Assembly: GCA_948514425.1 (NCBI GenBank)
Contig: CAOQYN010000021.1
Coordinates: 1 to 13,923 of the forward strand
DNA: 13,923 nt
Source: an uncultured Candidatus Saccharibacteria bacterium
Lineage (GTDB): Bacteria > Patescibacteriota > Saccharimonadia > Saccharimonadales > Saccharimonadaceae
Reading direction: 5' to 3'
Part shown: one piece after another, positions 6,904 to 13,923 of the stretch
How positions within the stretch are numbered: position 1 is the first letter of the stretch
Layout: each line of letters starts with the position of its first letter
Position numbers and translations under genes: made by a program
Notes under the pieces: model-generated
Told to the model about the DNA's origin: nothing
Seen by the model: the letters and a program-made list of their open reading frames with translations, nothing else
Databases searched by the model: none

Positions 6904-7428
6904 CTACTCAATTCGTAAAATTTTTCCAGTACCATATTCTAAATGCAGTAGTCTTTGGTTCCTTGAGCCGCGAAATTTCATTGTTAGATCTCTTTCGGCT
7001 AAAATAAAAGGACCGTCGATTAGGGCGTCAAGACTTTTGAGGAATTCCCATTTCGCACCACCAGCTTCTTTTAGGTCTTCATAGATATATCCACTAAAAC
7101 TCCAGACATTCCAGCCTAGCTCCTTACGACACCAGCGACTAATTTCTAGGCATTGTTCGGGCTGCTCAAAAGGCTCACCGCCACAGAACGTAATGCCGGC
7201 TTGACCTTTAAATTCTTTTAGTCTGGCTTTAACTTCTGCAATATCGACCAATATACCACCATTAAAATCCCAGGTCTCGGGATTTTGGCAACCCATACAA
7301 TGACGAGCGCATCCTTGAGTCCAGAGCACGGCCCGAAGGCCGTACCCGTTGACAATGTTGTCGCGTTCTAGTGGTCCAGATAGTCGAATCTGGCCTTGTG
7401 GAATGGAATTTTGCGATACGTCCGCCAC
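6904..7428 (-). CDS. nrdG: Anaerobic ribonucleotide reductase activating protein (radical SAM)
   Basis: NrdG uses a [4Fe-4S] cluster and S-adenosylmethionine to create the glycyl radical on NrdD. The 174 residues contain the radical SAM cysteine motif CX3CX2C (C40, C44, C47 in GCARHCMGCQNPETW) and the SAM-binding GGEPFEQ at about 119-125. It also has the family's N-terminal segment with NGYGLRAVLWTQGC. Length is normal or slightly long. The GTG at 7426-7428 lies 2 nt after the nrdD stop, with a weak AGGAAAG upstream, so translation is probably coupled to nrdD. The cluster could be supplied by the IscSU pair encoded downstream. No terminator follows before folA. Confidence 0.95.
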   Translation of the reverse strand: MADVSQNSIPQGQIRLSGPLERDNIVNGYGLRAVLWTQGCARHCMGCQNPETWDFNGGILVDIAEVKARLKEFKGQAGITFCGGEPFEQPEQCLEISRWCRKELGWNVWSFSGYIYEDLKEAGGAKWEFLKSLDALIDGPFILAERDLTMKFRGSRNQRLLHLEYGTGKILRIE

Positions 7429-7430
7429 AA

Positions 7431-9794
7431 TTATTTCTTTCCTGTCATAGCTTTGCGACTTTTCTTTGCTGCTTCACGTTCAGCTTTCTCTTCAGCATTA
7501 TAGACACCAGCAACATTGCACTTTACATCATGTTTTACACGATCATGTTCTTCAGCCTTCTTGCCGTCATTCCAACGCTCAAGGCTACCTACTAGATACC
7601 CCGTAATGCGTCGCAATCTTTCAAAAGCTACATCACCTTCACTCTCTTTTCGACCACAGCTTGGGCAGCGATCTCCTTCAATAATGCCAGAATAGCCACA
7701 AACTGGGTCACGGTCAACTGGATGGTTGACGGAGCCGTAGCCAATACCGCTTTCTTTCATTTTACGAATTACGGCTTCAAAGGCTTCGATGTTATCACTA
7801 GGATTACCATCTAATTCAATGTAGGTAATGTGTCCGGCATTACAAAGCGCGTGGTATGGTGCTTCGATTTCAATTTTTTCAAAGGCACCGATTGGATAGT
7901 AAACCGGAACGTGAAAACTATTTGTATAATAATCACGATCACAAACATTTTTAATTGCGCCGTATTCTCGACGATCGATTTTTGTAAATCTACCAGCCAA
8001 ACCTTCGGCGGGTGTTGCAAGTAGGGTGAAGTTAAGCTTGTACTTTTTACTATACTCATCACAGCGCTCGCGCATGTGAGTAATAATATCAAGACCAAGT
8101 TCGCGTGATTCTTCATCCTCACCGTGATGTTTACCAGTCATAGCAACAAGACATTCCGCGAGACCGATAAAGCCGATACTGAGGGTGCCGTGTTTGATAA
8201 CGTTGTGTAGAGTATCATTCCAACCTAGTTTTTCGCTACCAAACCAGTTGCCTTCACCCATGAGAAACGGAAAATTACGTACATGCTGATTTGCCTGAAA
8301 CTCATAGCGCTCTAGAAGCTCTCCTGCAACAAGATCCATCTTCTCATCAAGCTCTTTATAAAAACCGGACCAGTCAGCCTCCTTGCGTTCACCAAGAGCA
8401 ATACCATGTTTAATGCCAAGGCGAACTAGGTTAATAGTTGTAAAACTAAGATTCCCACGGCCAGTAGAGATCCCGTTGCTTTCTGGGAAAATGCTACCAA
8501 AGACACGTGTGCGGCAGCCCATGGTGGCAATCTCAGTGCGATAGTCGCCAGGCTTATAGTCTTTTAGATTAAACGGAGCATCGATGAAGACAAAATTAGG
8601 GAAAAGCCTTTTTGCAGAAACTTCCATGCTCTTTTTGAATAGATCATAGTTTGGGTCTTCGGGGTTGTAGTTTACACCTTCTTTGACTTTGAAAATCGAG
8701 ATCGGGAAGATTGGCGTCTCGCCATGCCCAAGACCGTCCTCAGTAGCTTCGAGTAAGCATTTGCTAACCAGCCGTCCAGCTTCGGTTGTATCGGTACCGA
8801 AATTGATGCTGGTAAATGGCACCTGTGCGCCTGCGCGACTATGCATTGTGTTCAGGTTATGAATGAAACCCTCCATAGCCTGAAAAGTCTGACGTTCCAC
8901 ATCTTCGTTTGCACTTTCAATAATGTCGGCTGGGAGTTTTAATTTCTTCAATGCTTTTTCGTCGCCATATTCGAGATTTTCTGGAATTTTAACTGTCAAC
9001 TCTTTATTGCCGCTAAATCTATTATATTGACGAATAGCGCGATTGAGGGCTTTACGGAAGCTTTTATTGACGCCTGGGGCCATAGCATAATCAAAGTTTG
9101 GAATACTTTGACCGCCATGTTGCTCGTTTTGATTGGCTTGAAGGATAATGGCAGCAAGTGCGCCATAACTACCAATACTATTTGGCGTACGCAGATGACC
9201 ATGTCCGGTATTAAATCCACCGTCGGCAAACAGCTGTAAAGGATCGGTCTGACAACAGGTCAGAGTGCCAGTAGCATAAAAATCTAAATCATGGACATGG
9301 ATTTCACCATCATCGTGTGCTTTTGCATACTCTGGCTTCATTAGCAAAGTCTTGGCAAAGATTTTCGATCCCTCAGCACCAAACTGCAACATCTTCCCCA
9401 TGGCGGAGTTACCATCAACATTGGCGTTACTGCGCTTAACATCGGAATCTTCAGACGCATCGGCGATTGCGATCGTCTTATAGATATTCATTAAGTTGCT
9501 TTTTGCTTCACGAACACGATTGCGCTCTTGGCGATAAGTAATGTATTCTTTGGCAGTTTTCTTAAAAGCTGATTCCATGAGAATCTGCTCGACAATGTCT
9601 TGGATCTGCTCAACGCTTGGCGTGCGCTGCTTGATAGTATCCGCAGCCCGCTTCAATGCTTTTTCGGAAAGTTGCTTAGCGCGGTCATACTTGAATTCTT
9701 CCGTCACGAGGCCGGCTTTCGCGATTGCATCAGTAATTTTTTCAGGATCAAAATTCGCAATTTTCCCATCCCGCTTCACAATTTTTTTGAACAT
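7431..9794 (-). CDS. nrdD: Anaerobic (class III) ribonucleoside-triphosphate reductase
   Basis: This glycyl-radical enzyme of 787 residues reduces NTPs to dNTPs without oxygen. It begins with an ATP-cone allosteric domain (about 3-95). The catalytic core carries NANVDGNSAMGKM, C180 in TLTCCQTDPLQLF and the thiyl-radical candidate C427 (MGCRTRVFG). The C-terminal zinc ribbon has C699, C710 and C713, with Asp at 696 where many relatives have the first Cys. The radical glycine is G732 in RRITGYLVG. A Lys/Glu-rich tail of about 50 residues follows. The start is fixed by GAGGAGG at 9806-9812. Transcription should run from the consensus-like promoter at 9888-9916 under NrdR control, with nrdG in the same operon. 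The identification is secure. Confidence 0.98.
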   Translation of the reverse strand: MFKKIVKRDGKIANFDPEKITDAIAKAGLVTEEFKYDRAKQLSEKALKRAADTIKQRTPSVEQIQDIVEQILMESAFKKTAKEYITYRQERNRVREAKSNLMNIYKTIAIADASEDSDVKRSNANVDGNSAMGKMLQFGAEGSKIFAKTLLMKPEYAKAHDDGEIHVHDLDFYATGTLTCCQTDPLQLFADGGFNTGHGHLRTPNSIGSYGALAAIILQANQNEQHGGQSIPNFDYAMAPGVNKSFRKALNRAIRQYNRFSGNKELTVKIPENLEYGDEKALKKLKLPADIIESANEDVERQTFQAMEGFIHNLNTMHSRAGAQVPFTSINFGTDTTEAGRLVSKCLLEATEDGLGHGETPIFPISIFKVKEGVNYNPEDPNYDLFKKSMEVSAKRLFPNFVFIDAPFNLKDYKPGDYRTEIATMGCRTRVFGSIFPESNGISTGRGNLSFTTINLVRLGIKHGIALGERKEADWSGFYKELDEKMDLVAGELLERYEFQANQHVRNFPFLMGEGNWFGSEKLGWNDTLHNVIKHGTLSIGFIGLAECLVAMTGKHHGEDEESRELGLDIITHMRERCDEYSKKYKLNFTLLATPAEGLAGRFTKIDRREYGAIKNVCDRDYYTNSFHVPVYYPIGAFEKIEIEAPYHALCNAGHITYIELDGNPSDNIEAFEAVIRKMKESGIGYGSVNHPVDRDPVCGYSGIIEGDRCPSCGRKESEGDVAFERLRRITGYLVGSLERWNDGKKAEEHDRVKHDVKCNVAGVYNAEEKAEREAAKKSRKAMTGKK

Positions 9795-9863
9795 AAAAAA
9801 TATTACCTCCTCTTTTGTACCTAGTGAATATTTTTATTTTTGATTGTTGTAATTTATTGTCTG

Positions 9864-9879
9864 ACGCTATATGTAGTGT
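9864..9879. promoter_or_regulatory. NrdR box 1 (promoter-distal copy, near transcription start)
   Basis: ACGCTATATGTAGTGT matches the palindromic NrdR box ACACTATATATAGTGT at 14 of 16 positions. It lies just downstream of the expected nrdD transcription start (about 9881). Its first base is 32 bp from that of the second box, the usual phasing of tandem NrdR sites. The nrdR gene itself is not in this window. Confidence 0.82.
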
Positions 9880-9887
9880 CTATACTC

Positions 9888-9916
9888 ATTTTAAGACACT
9901 AGATGTGGGGTGTCAA
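9888..9916 (-). promoter_or_regulatory. nrdDG promoter
   Basis: A perfect -35 TTGACA (9911-9916), a 17-bp spacer and a -10 TAAAAT (9888-9893) give the best sigma-70-type match in the window. The predicted start near 9881 gives a leader of about 87 nt ending in GAGGAGG. The spacer is filled by one NrdR box and the start region by the other, so repressor binding would directly exclude RNA polymerase. Confidence 0.82.
9896..9911. promoter_or_regulatory. NrdR box 2 (between -35 and -10)
   Basis: ACACTAGATGTGGGGT matches the NrdR consensus at 12 of 16 positions. It touches the -35 and fills the spacer up to 2 bp from the -10. It is separated from box 1 by 16 bp. It is weaker than box 1, but the spacing and promoter overlap support it. 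Confidence 0.72.
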
Positions 9917-9926
9917 TGTAAAATGT

Positions 9927-9943
9927 GTTGTATTAATTACAAC
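9927..9943. repeat. Short inverted repeat between the ATPase gene and the nrdD promoter
   Basis: GTTGTA and TACAAC (6-bp arms, 5-nt loop) sit 10 bp upstream of the nrdD -35 and 14 bp after the ATPase stop. GTTGTAATT from its minus strand recurs on the plus strand at 9846-9854, so the NrdR boxes and promoter lie between inverted copies. It could be an extra operator or a weak hairpin; the AT-rich stem has no U-tract, so a terminator is unlikely. Confidence 0.3.
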
Positions 9944-9957
9944 GATAATGCTTATGA

Positions 9958-11904
9958 CTAATCTTGAGTTTGAAGGCGCTTATAGCCCTCAATCACAAGT
10001 AATGGCACGACGAATGCAATTATAGCCGTGAGGATAATAGCCGAAATTGGCGTATTAACAGTACCAGTCAGAACCGCAAGCGGCCCAAAGACTGCCGAAA
10101 TCTGAAGCAAAATTGCAACCAATAAGGCCCACCAAAAACTGTGATGTCGAACTTTGAGTCGTTGCCAAGCTGATTCGTATAGACCACGAGCCGATATTGC
10201 GCTGCTCCATTGCATGACAACTAAGGCAGTGAAGGCAAGAGTATTGGCTTGTTCGGCAGACCCTAAGACTAGCTTGGAGATGAAGTATGTTCCAAGCGTC
10301 AATCCAGCCATTAATACTGCAATAATAATCATGCGCACAATCATGCTGGTAGATAAGATAGGAGCGTCTTTAGACTGTGGTTTTTGACGTAAAATTTTAG
10401 CTTCATCTGGCTCAAGCCCAAGCGGGATCACCATAAGAGAGTCTGTGACGAGGTTGATCCATAAGATTTGAATTGGAGCCAGCATTTGTTCGCCAAAAAA
10501 GACAAGTGAGCCGATCATAGTTAGAGCTTCCCCGGCGTTGGTCGCAAGAAGATAGCCGAGCATACGGCGAATGTTGGCAAGTACAGTGCGGCTTTCGCGA
10601 ATTGCTTCGGTAATATTTTTAAAATTGTTATCTAGTAGTACAATATCGCTAGCATCTTGTACAACGCTCGGGGAATCGCCCATGGCAATACCGACATGTG
10701 CGCCAACGAGTGCTGGGACATCGTTAACGCCATCACCCGTCATAGCGCAAACTTCGTTCTGTTTGATGGCTTTTAGAATTCGAAACTTGTCTTCAGGCGT
10801 TACGCGTGCAAAAACAGTAATATTTTTCACCATATCAGTAAGATCATCGTCGGTAATGTTGCCCAGCTTTGAACAATCAAGTACTTCCGAAACATCATCA
10901 ACTAGCCCAAGCTCACGACCAATAGCATAAGCCGTGCCTGCATGATCACCAGTAACCATTTTGGTTTTTACACCCATACGGGCGTTTTGTTTGATTGAGT
11001 GTGTGGCTTCAGTGCGAATAGTATCAGCGACAGCAATAAAACCTTCGAACTGGAATTTATCATCCTTATTCAAACGACCGAGTTCATTGATTTCGCTTTT
11101 GATTTTTCCACTAGCGATAGCTATCACCTTATACCCTTTGTTAGCTAGCTCTGTTAGCTTGAGCTCAATTTTTTCTCGCTCAGCAACAGTAAGTTTAGAT
11201 CGATTGATGATGGTTTCTGGAGCGCCTTTTAATGCCAATTCGAGCTTACCATCCGTGCCGCGATACAGATTTCCAGATAGTTTGAGATTTTGATCAAAAG
11301 CATAGGAACGCAACGCTCCCAACTTACTACAATCGATTTGGTTTACGGAGAGATAATCAACAATCGAGACATCGAGTGGATCAGCCGGTGTCGTACCACC
11401 CGCAGCATCAATTAGTGCGGCTTCGCAAAGAGCAGTGCGAGCAAGTTGTTTACGAAACCCAGCAATCCCGACCAAGGGCCAGATTTCACGCAGCTCAAGA
11501 CGATTTTCAGTGAGCGTACCAGTTTTATCGCTAGCGATTGTGGTGACAATACCGATTGATTCGATAGCCTTGAGTTCTTTGATGAGAGCATGTTCGCGTG
11601 CCATACGTTTAGCACATAGGGCAAGGATAATTGAAATTGCAATTGGTAGACCCTCTGGTATAGCCGAAACAATCATGGCGAGAGTGAATTTGAGAGCGCT
11701 TAGAACCTCAATACCGTCAATTAGCTGAATAATCAAAACGATAGCGGCGAGTGTAACTACCACGACCGCAATCTTAACTACCAGTTTATTAATCTTTTCA
11801 GAAATTGGGCTGCTTTCTTCAGCCGAAGAGGCGAGCGAAGCGATCCGACCATATTCCGTATTGTCGCCGGTAGCCGTGACGATGAAGCGCCCGCTGCCCG
11901 TCAA
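9958..11904 (-). CDS. P2A-type cation (probably Ca2+) ATPase, C-terminal part after a frameshift
   Basis: These about 648 codons hold most of the pump: the helix 4 motif AIPEGLP, phosphorylation site DKTGT (126-130 of this segment), KGAPE (226-230), MVTGD (317-320), TGDGVNDVPAL (389-399) and six C-terminal helices. Residues matching the SERCA calcium ligands are kept: E84 (PEGLP), N456 and E459 (TNAGEA), N484 and D488 (NLVTDS). Both calcium sites therefore look intact, unlike SPCA/PMR1 pumps, which have one. The TTG at 11904 is only the first possible initiator after the upstream frame closes; the coding sense starts earlier, with ...GAFVLTGSGRF. Expressed alone it would lack helices 1-2 and the TGES loop, so it should not pump. 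Confidence 0.9.
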   Translation of the reverse strand: MTGSGRFIVTATGDNTEYGRIASLASSAEESSPISEKINKLVVKIAVVVVTLAAIVLIIQLIDGIEVLSALKFTLAMIVSAIPEGLPIAISIILALCAKRMAREHALIKELKAIESIGIVTTIASDKTGTLTENRLELREIWPLVGIAGFRKQLARTALCEAALIDAAGGTTPADPLDVSIVDYLSVNQIDCSKLGALRSYAFDQNLKLSGNLYRGTDGKLELALKGAPETIINRSKLTVAEREKIELKLTELANKGYKVIAIASGKIKSEINELGRLNKDDKFQFEGFIAVADTIRTEATHSIKQNARMGVKTKMVTGDHAGTAYAIGRELGLVDDVSEVLDCSKLGNITDDDLTDMVKNITVFARVTPEDKFRILKAIKQNEVCAMTGDGVNDVPALVGAHVGIAMGDSPSVVQDASDIVLLDNNFKNITEAIRESRTVLANIRRMLGYLLATNAGEALTMIGSLVFFGEQMLAPIQILWINLVTDSLMVIPLGLEPDEAKILRQKPQSKDAPILSTSMIVRMIIIAVLMAGLTLGTYFISKLVLGSAEQANTLAFTALVVMQWSSAISARGLYESAWQRLKVRHHSFWWALLVAILLQISAVFGPLAVLTGTVNTPISAIILTAIIAFVVPLLVIEGYKRLQTQD

Positions 11905-11926
11905 AACGAAAGCGCCTGAAAAACCA
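11901..11926 (-). other. Frameshift site in the cation ATPase gene
   Basis: Upstream frame: ATG GTT TTT CAG GCG ... TGA. Downstream frame: GGC GCT TTC GTT TTG ACG. Family members read NMVF(Q or S)G(T or A), so one base is missing. Either a G was lost from the GG at 11915-11916 (giving FQGA when restored) or a T from the five-T run at 11919-11923 (giving FSGA). Both repaired versions fit the family. No canonical X XXY YYZ slippery heptamer is in frame, although Phe-tRNA could slip back one base within the T run. Confidence 0.88.
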
Positions 11927-12497
11927 TGTTGCGTTGCTCGTAGACTTTTTTCATTCCAGCAATCGCGCGCGCATCTTTCGCAATGGCTTCAGATTCGCCC
12001 GTGAGCATCGCTTCATCGGCAAGTAAGCCAGATTCTTTAACAATGCGTCCGTCTGCTGGAATACGATCCCCCTCGCGTAAAATCACAATATCTCCGGGTA
12101 CAAGTTCAGTCGCATCCAGTGTCTGCTCAACGCCATCACGTATTACGGCTACAGATTGGCGCGTGCTATTTTGTAGAGAGCGCAAGATGCGGTCTGTTGA
12201 AAAGCGTTGCACATAGTAGATTAAAGCATCGGCAACGATAATGACACCTATAGCAATAGTCTCAATCCAATCTTGCTGTATCGCAGACAGGATAAGAGCC
12301 GCAAGCAAAATAAGCATAAACACATCCATAAAAGGTTCAATGAGCTTGCGCCAAATCGGAGTTTCACGTACATGAAGTGAATTTTTACCGTATTTTTCAC
12401 GACGTCTTAAAACTTCCTTTTGCGTTAGACCGGATTCGGGGTTGACCGAAAACTCCGCCAAAGTAGCTTTTACGGTCTGGTTATAAAAATTCGCCAT
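11901..12497 (-). CDS. P2A-type cation ATPase, N-terminal part before a frameshift
   Basis: The 198-residue frame carries the N-terminal cation-ATPase segment (about 1-55), helices 1-2 (56-73 and 79-95) and the actuator domain with TGES at 166-169, then RNMVFQ. The frame then closes on TGA at 11901-11903 after four out-of-frame residues. Joined to the following frame the protein would be about 846 residues, normal for bacterial P2A pumps. The ATG at 12495-12497 is 6 nt after TATACT with a good -35 and no ribosome site, so a leaderless mRNA is predicted. The gene is broken, subject to a sequencing error, or rescued by recoding; I cannot tell which from one sequence. Confidence 0.9.
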   Translation of the reverse strand: MANFYNQTVKATLAEFSVNPESGLTQKEVLRRREKYGKNSLHVRETPIWRKLIEPFMDVFMLILLAALILSAIQQDWIETIAIGVIIVADALIYYVQRFSTDRILRSLQNSTRQSVAVIRDGVEQTLDATELVPGDIVILREGDRIPADGRIVKESGLLADEAMLTGESEAIAKDARAIAGMKKVYEQRNMVFQALSF

Positions 12498-12503
12498 AAA
12501 TTT

Positions 12504-12532
12504 AGTATAAGGGGATTAAAGTTTTTTGTCTA
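12504..12532 (-). promoter_or_regulatory. Predicted leaderless promoter of the cation ATPase
   Basis: TAGACA (12527-12532, 5/6), a 17-bp spacer and TATACT (12504-12509, 5/6) are followed by 6 nt and the ATG. The -35 directly abuts the hydrolase stop codon. This is the best complete example of the -10/N6/ATG arrangement in the window. Confidence 0.65.
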
Positions 12533-13483
12533 CTAACGGATAAAATTGACGACATCTTCCCAAACTTGTCTCTTATGGCGCTCATTAAGAATCTCGTGGC
12601 GCATGCCAGGGTAGAGCTTGCTGTGGACATTTTGATATCCTATTCTACGCATGAAGTTGACAGCTTTTTCAAAATCTTTATGGCTAATCAAGCAAGGATC
12701 ATCCGCACCCGAAATGAAGAAGATTGGCGCTTGAGGGTTTGCTACTAGCCATCCTTTTGAGCTATAAGCGCGTTGTATTAAGCCAAACAGAGTTTCAAAC
12801 CCATTCAAAGTGAACGTAAAACCGTCGCGCGGGTCAGCGTCATAGGCTGCTACTATGGCGGGGTTGCTGACTATCCAAGAATTTGGCGTAGGATAGTGTT
12901 TTTCTAGGTTGATTTTGTGACCATTCTGGCGTGCTAATTTGGCTGATCTTTGATTATATCCACCAAAAGCTAGGCGATTGACAAACTTACTACGATGTTT
13001 GGCGCCTTGGAAAATTTGCAAAAATCTTGCGATCATTTTTCCGATGCCAGAACCCACCCGTTTGCTAGGCGAACCGCAAACAACTAGTTTATCTATATCA
13101 GAATCGTACTGCTTCATGTAGCACCTCACAATCAATGATCCCATACTATGCCCAAAAAGCGTTAGGGGGAGATCTGGAAAACGTTCATGCAGATACACCG
13201 TTATCTGATGCACGTCATCAACTACACCTTTTACGCCATCTTGATAGAAGTAGCCATAATCTTCGTCAGATTTTACGCTTGCGCCATGGCCACGGTGATC
13301 ATGGATCATTACGACGAGCCCTTGCTGAGCGCAGTATTCCATAAACTCATGATAGCGTTCACGATGTTCGGCCATGCCATGCACGAGCTGCAAGATTCCG
13401 ACTGGTTTTTCTGGAATACATATGCTGACGCCTAGACTAAGACCATCGTGTTGGCTTCTGATGCTAAATTTTTCGATTTTCAT
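12533..13483 (-). CDS. Alpha/beta hydrolase, monoacylglycerol lipase / lysophospholipase type
   Basis: This 316-residue serine hydrolase of the Hydrolase_4 (MGL/lysophospholipase) group probably cleaves acyl glycerols or lysophospholipids. It shows the oxyanion segment LVHGMAEHRERY (33-44), HDHRGHG (61-67), the nucleophile elbow GHSMGS with S113, the acid in GADDP (D262 preferred) and His in GMRHE (H296). There is no signal peptide, so a cytoplasmic location is likely. The ATG overlaps the rubredoxin-protein TGA as ATGA, with no clear ribosome site, so translation should be coupled. In a host-dependent cell it could recycle host lipids, but that is inference. Confidence 0.92.
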   Translation of the reverse strand: MKIEKFSIRSQHDGLSLGVSICIPEKPVGILQLVHGMAEHRERYHEFMEYCAQQGLVVMIHDHRGHGASVKSDEDYGYFYQDGVKGVVDDVHQITVYLHERFPDLPLTLFGHSMGSLIVRCYMKQYDSDIDKLVVCGSPSKRVGSGIGKMIARFLQIFQGAKHRSKFVNRLAFGGYNQRSAKLARQNGHKINLEKHYPTPNSWIVSNPAIVAAYDADPRDGFTFTLNGFETLFGLIQRAYSSKGWLVANPQAPIFFISGADDPCLISHKDFEKAVNFMRRIGYQNVHSKLYPGMRHEILNERHKRQVWEDVVNFIR

Positions 13484-13923
13484 GAATCAACTTTCTTAAA
13501 ATAGCTTTTTCCAAGTCCACAGAGAGGACATTTGTAGTCATCCGGCACTTCGTCGCCATAATAAATATAACCGCACGCCGTACAAATCCAGGCTGTCTTT
13601 CCCTGTTCGCTAGTTGCCCGCGTGAGCTTACCTTTGTGTGCTTGATAATAAGCATAACTCATAGGCATAGCATCCGAAAAAACGTCGCCTTCAACCATAC
13701 GGCCTATATATAAAGTATGCGTATCAGTATCAATTGCATCAACCTTTTCAAAGAGCAAGTATCCAAGTGAATCTTTAATAACGGGTATGCTATCAATTTT
13801 TTCGGTCTTACATTTTGTAAATTTGTCACAATCTTTAGAGCAATTAAAGCCGAAAGTTTGAATAATTTCTGGGTCAGCAGTTTCGCCCAAAATCGAAAGA
13901 GCAAATTTTTCATTCTCGGCAAG
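13480..13923 (-). CDS. Flavin reductase-like / rubredoxin fusion (N-terminus off window)
   Basis: The 147 visible residues are the end of a two-domain electron carrier. The first part (to about residue 100) looks like the second half of an FMN-binding split barrel (SILGETADPEIIQTFGF ... CDKF, then a YIGRMVEGD strand and a PMSYAYY tail). The second is a complete rubredoxin with Fe ligands C114, C117, C132 and C135 (ICTACGY; KCPLCG). This matches high-molecular-weight rubredoxin, an NAD(P)H:rubredoxin oxidoreductase feeding oxygen or peroxide detoxification in anaerobes. The frame stays open past the window edge, so the TTG at 13890 is internal. Three further Cys (28, 32, 38) lie in the barrel. 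It is the first gene of a coupled pair with the hydrolase. Confidence 0.9.
   Translation of the reverse strand, partial: LAENEKFALSILGETADPEIIQTFGFNCSKDCDKFTKCKTEKIDSIPVIKDSLGYLLFEKVDAIDTDTHTLYIGRMVEGDVFSDAMPMSYAYYQAHKGKLTRATSEQGKTAWICTACGYIYYGDEVPDDYKCPLCGLGKSYFKKVDS

Noticed and set aside
9927..9943. Terminator after the ATPase gene
   Set aside because: Only a 6-bp AT-rich stem without a U-tract; kept as a low-confidence repeat.
11901..11903. UGA read as an amino acid (as in Gracilibacteria or Absconditabacteria)
   Set aside because: Reading through this UGA stays in the wrong frame, and the UGA ending the rubredoxin protein falls at the natural domain end.
11904..11926. Classical programmed -1 frameshift in the ATPase
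   Set aside because: No in-frame X XXY YYZ heptamer and no clear downstream stem-loop; a simple indel explains it better, so recoding is kept only as a possibility.
13480..13890. A 136-residue rubredoxin protein starting at the TTG at 13888-13890
   Set aside because: The frame is open and family-like upstream to the window edge (LAENEKFALSIL), so TTG is an internal Leu.

Overview
The window reads as compact bacterial chromosome. Every gene I can support lies on the minus strand, so transcription runs from high to low coordinates; plus-strand reading frames look like shadows. The content suggests an anaerobic or oxygen-tolerant fermentative bacterium: a class III (oxygen-sensitive, glycyl-radical) ribonucleotide reductase, a flavin/rubredoxin electron carrier and a minimal Fe-S assembly pair. 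UGA behaves as a normal stop. AT-leaning composition, tight packing and a Pr6Pr-like membrane protein with a long low-complexity tail would fit a host-associated Candidatus Saccharibacteria or a low-GC Gram-positive lineage. I cannot fix the lineage from the sequence and lean to Saccharibacteria only weakly.

In transcription order: (1) 13923-12533, a truncated flavin-reductase/rubredoxin protein overlapping by ATGA with an alpha/beta hydrolase of the monoacylglycerol lipase type. (2) 12497-9958, a P2A-type calcium ATPase split by a one-base frameshift near 11904-11926. (3) 9916-6904, nrdD and nrdG behind a near-consensus promoter carrying two NrdR boxes with canonical spacing. (4) 6867-6232, folA (dihydrofolate reductase), whose last codons form the ribosome binding site of a 34-residue ORF. 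(5) 6220-4640, iscS and iscU overlapping by 11 bases. (6) 4630-3464, the Pr6Pr-like membrane protein. (7) 3461-469, an ABC ATPase and an 8-helix MacB/FtsX-type permease. (8) 463-1, a 35-bp palindrome, a promoter and the receiver domain of an OmpR-type response regulator that runs off the window.

The middle genes form a coherent deoxynucleotide and Fe-S block. NrdG needs a [4Fe-4S] cluster that IscS/IscU could supply, NrdD makes deoxynucleotides, and dihydrofolate reductase regenerates the folate used for dTMP. The left end looks like a regulated envelope transporter locus.

The most interesting signals are regulatory. Three genes (response regulator, Pr6Pr protein, ATPase) have a -10 hexamer exactly 6 nt before ATG and no Shine-Dalgarno sequence, which predicts leaderless mRNAs; iscS is a weaker fourth case. 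nrdD, folA, the small ORF, iscU and the ABC ATPase instead have clear Shine-Dalgarno sites. The longest intergenic gap is 163 bases (9795-9957) and is largely explained by the nrdD promoter. I see no RNA genes, insertion sequences, CRISPR arrays or convincing intrinsic terminators.
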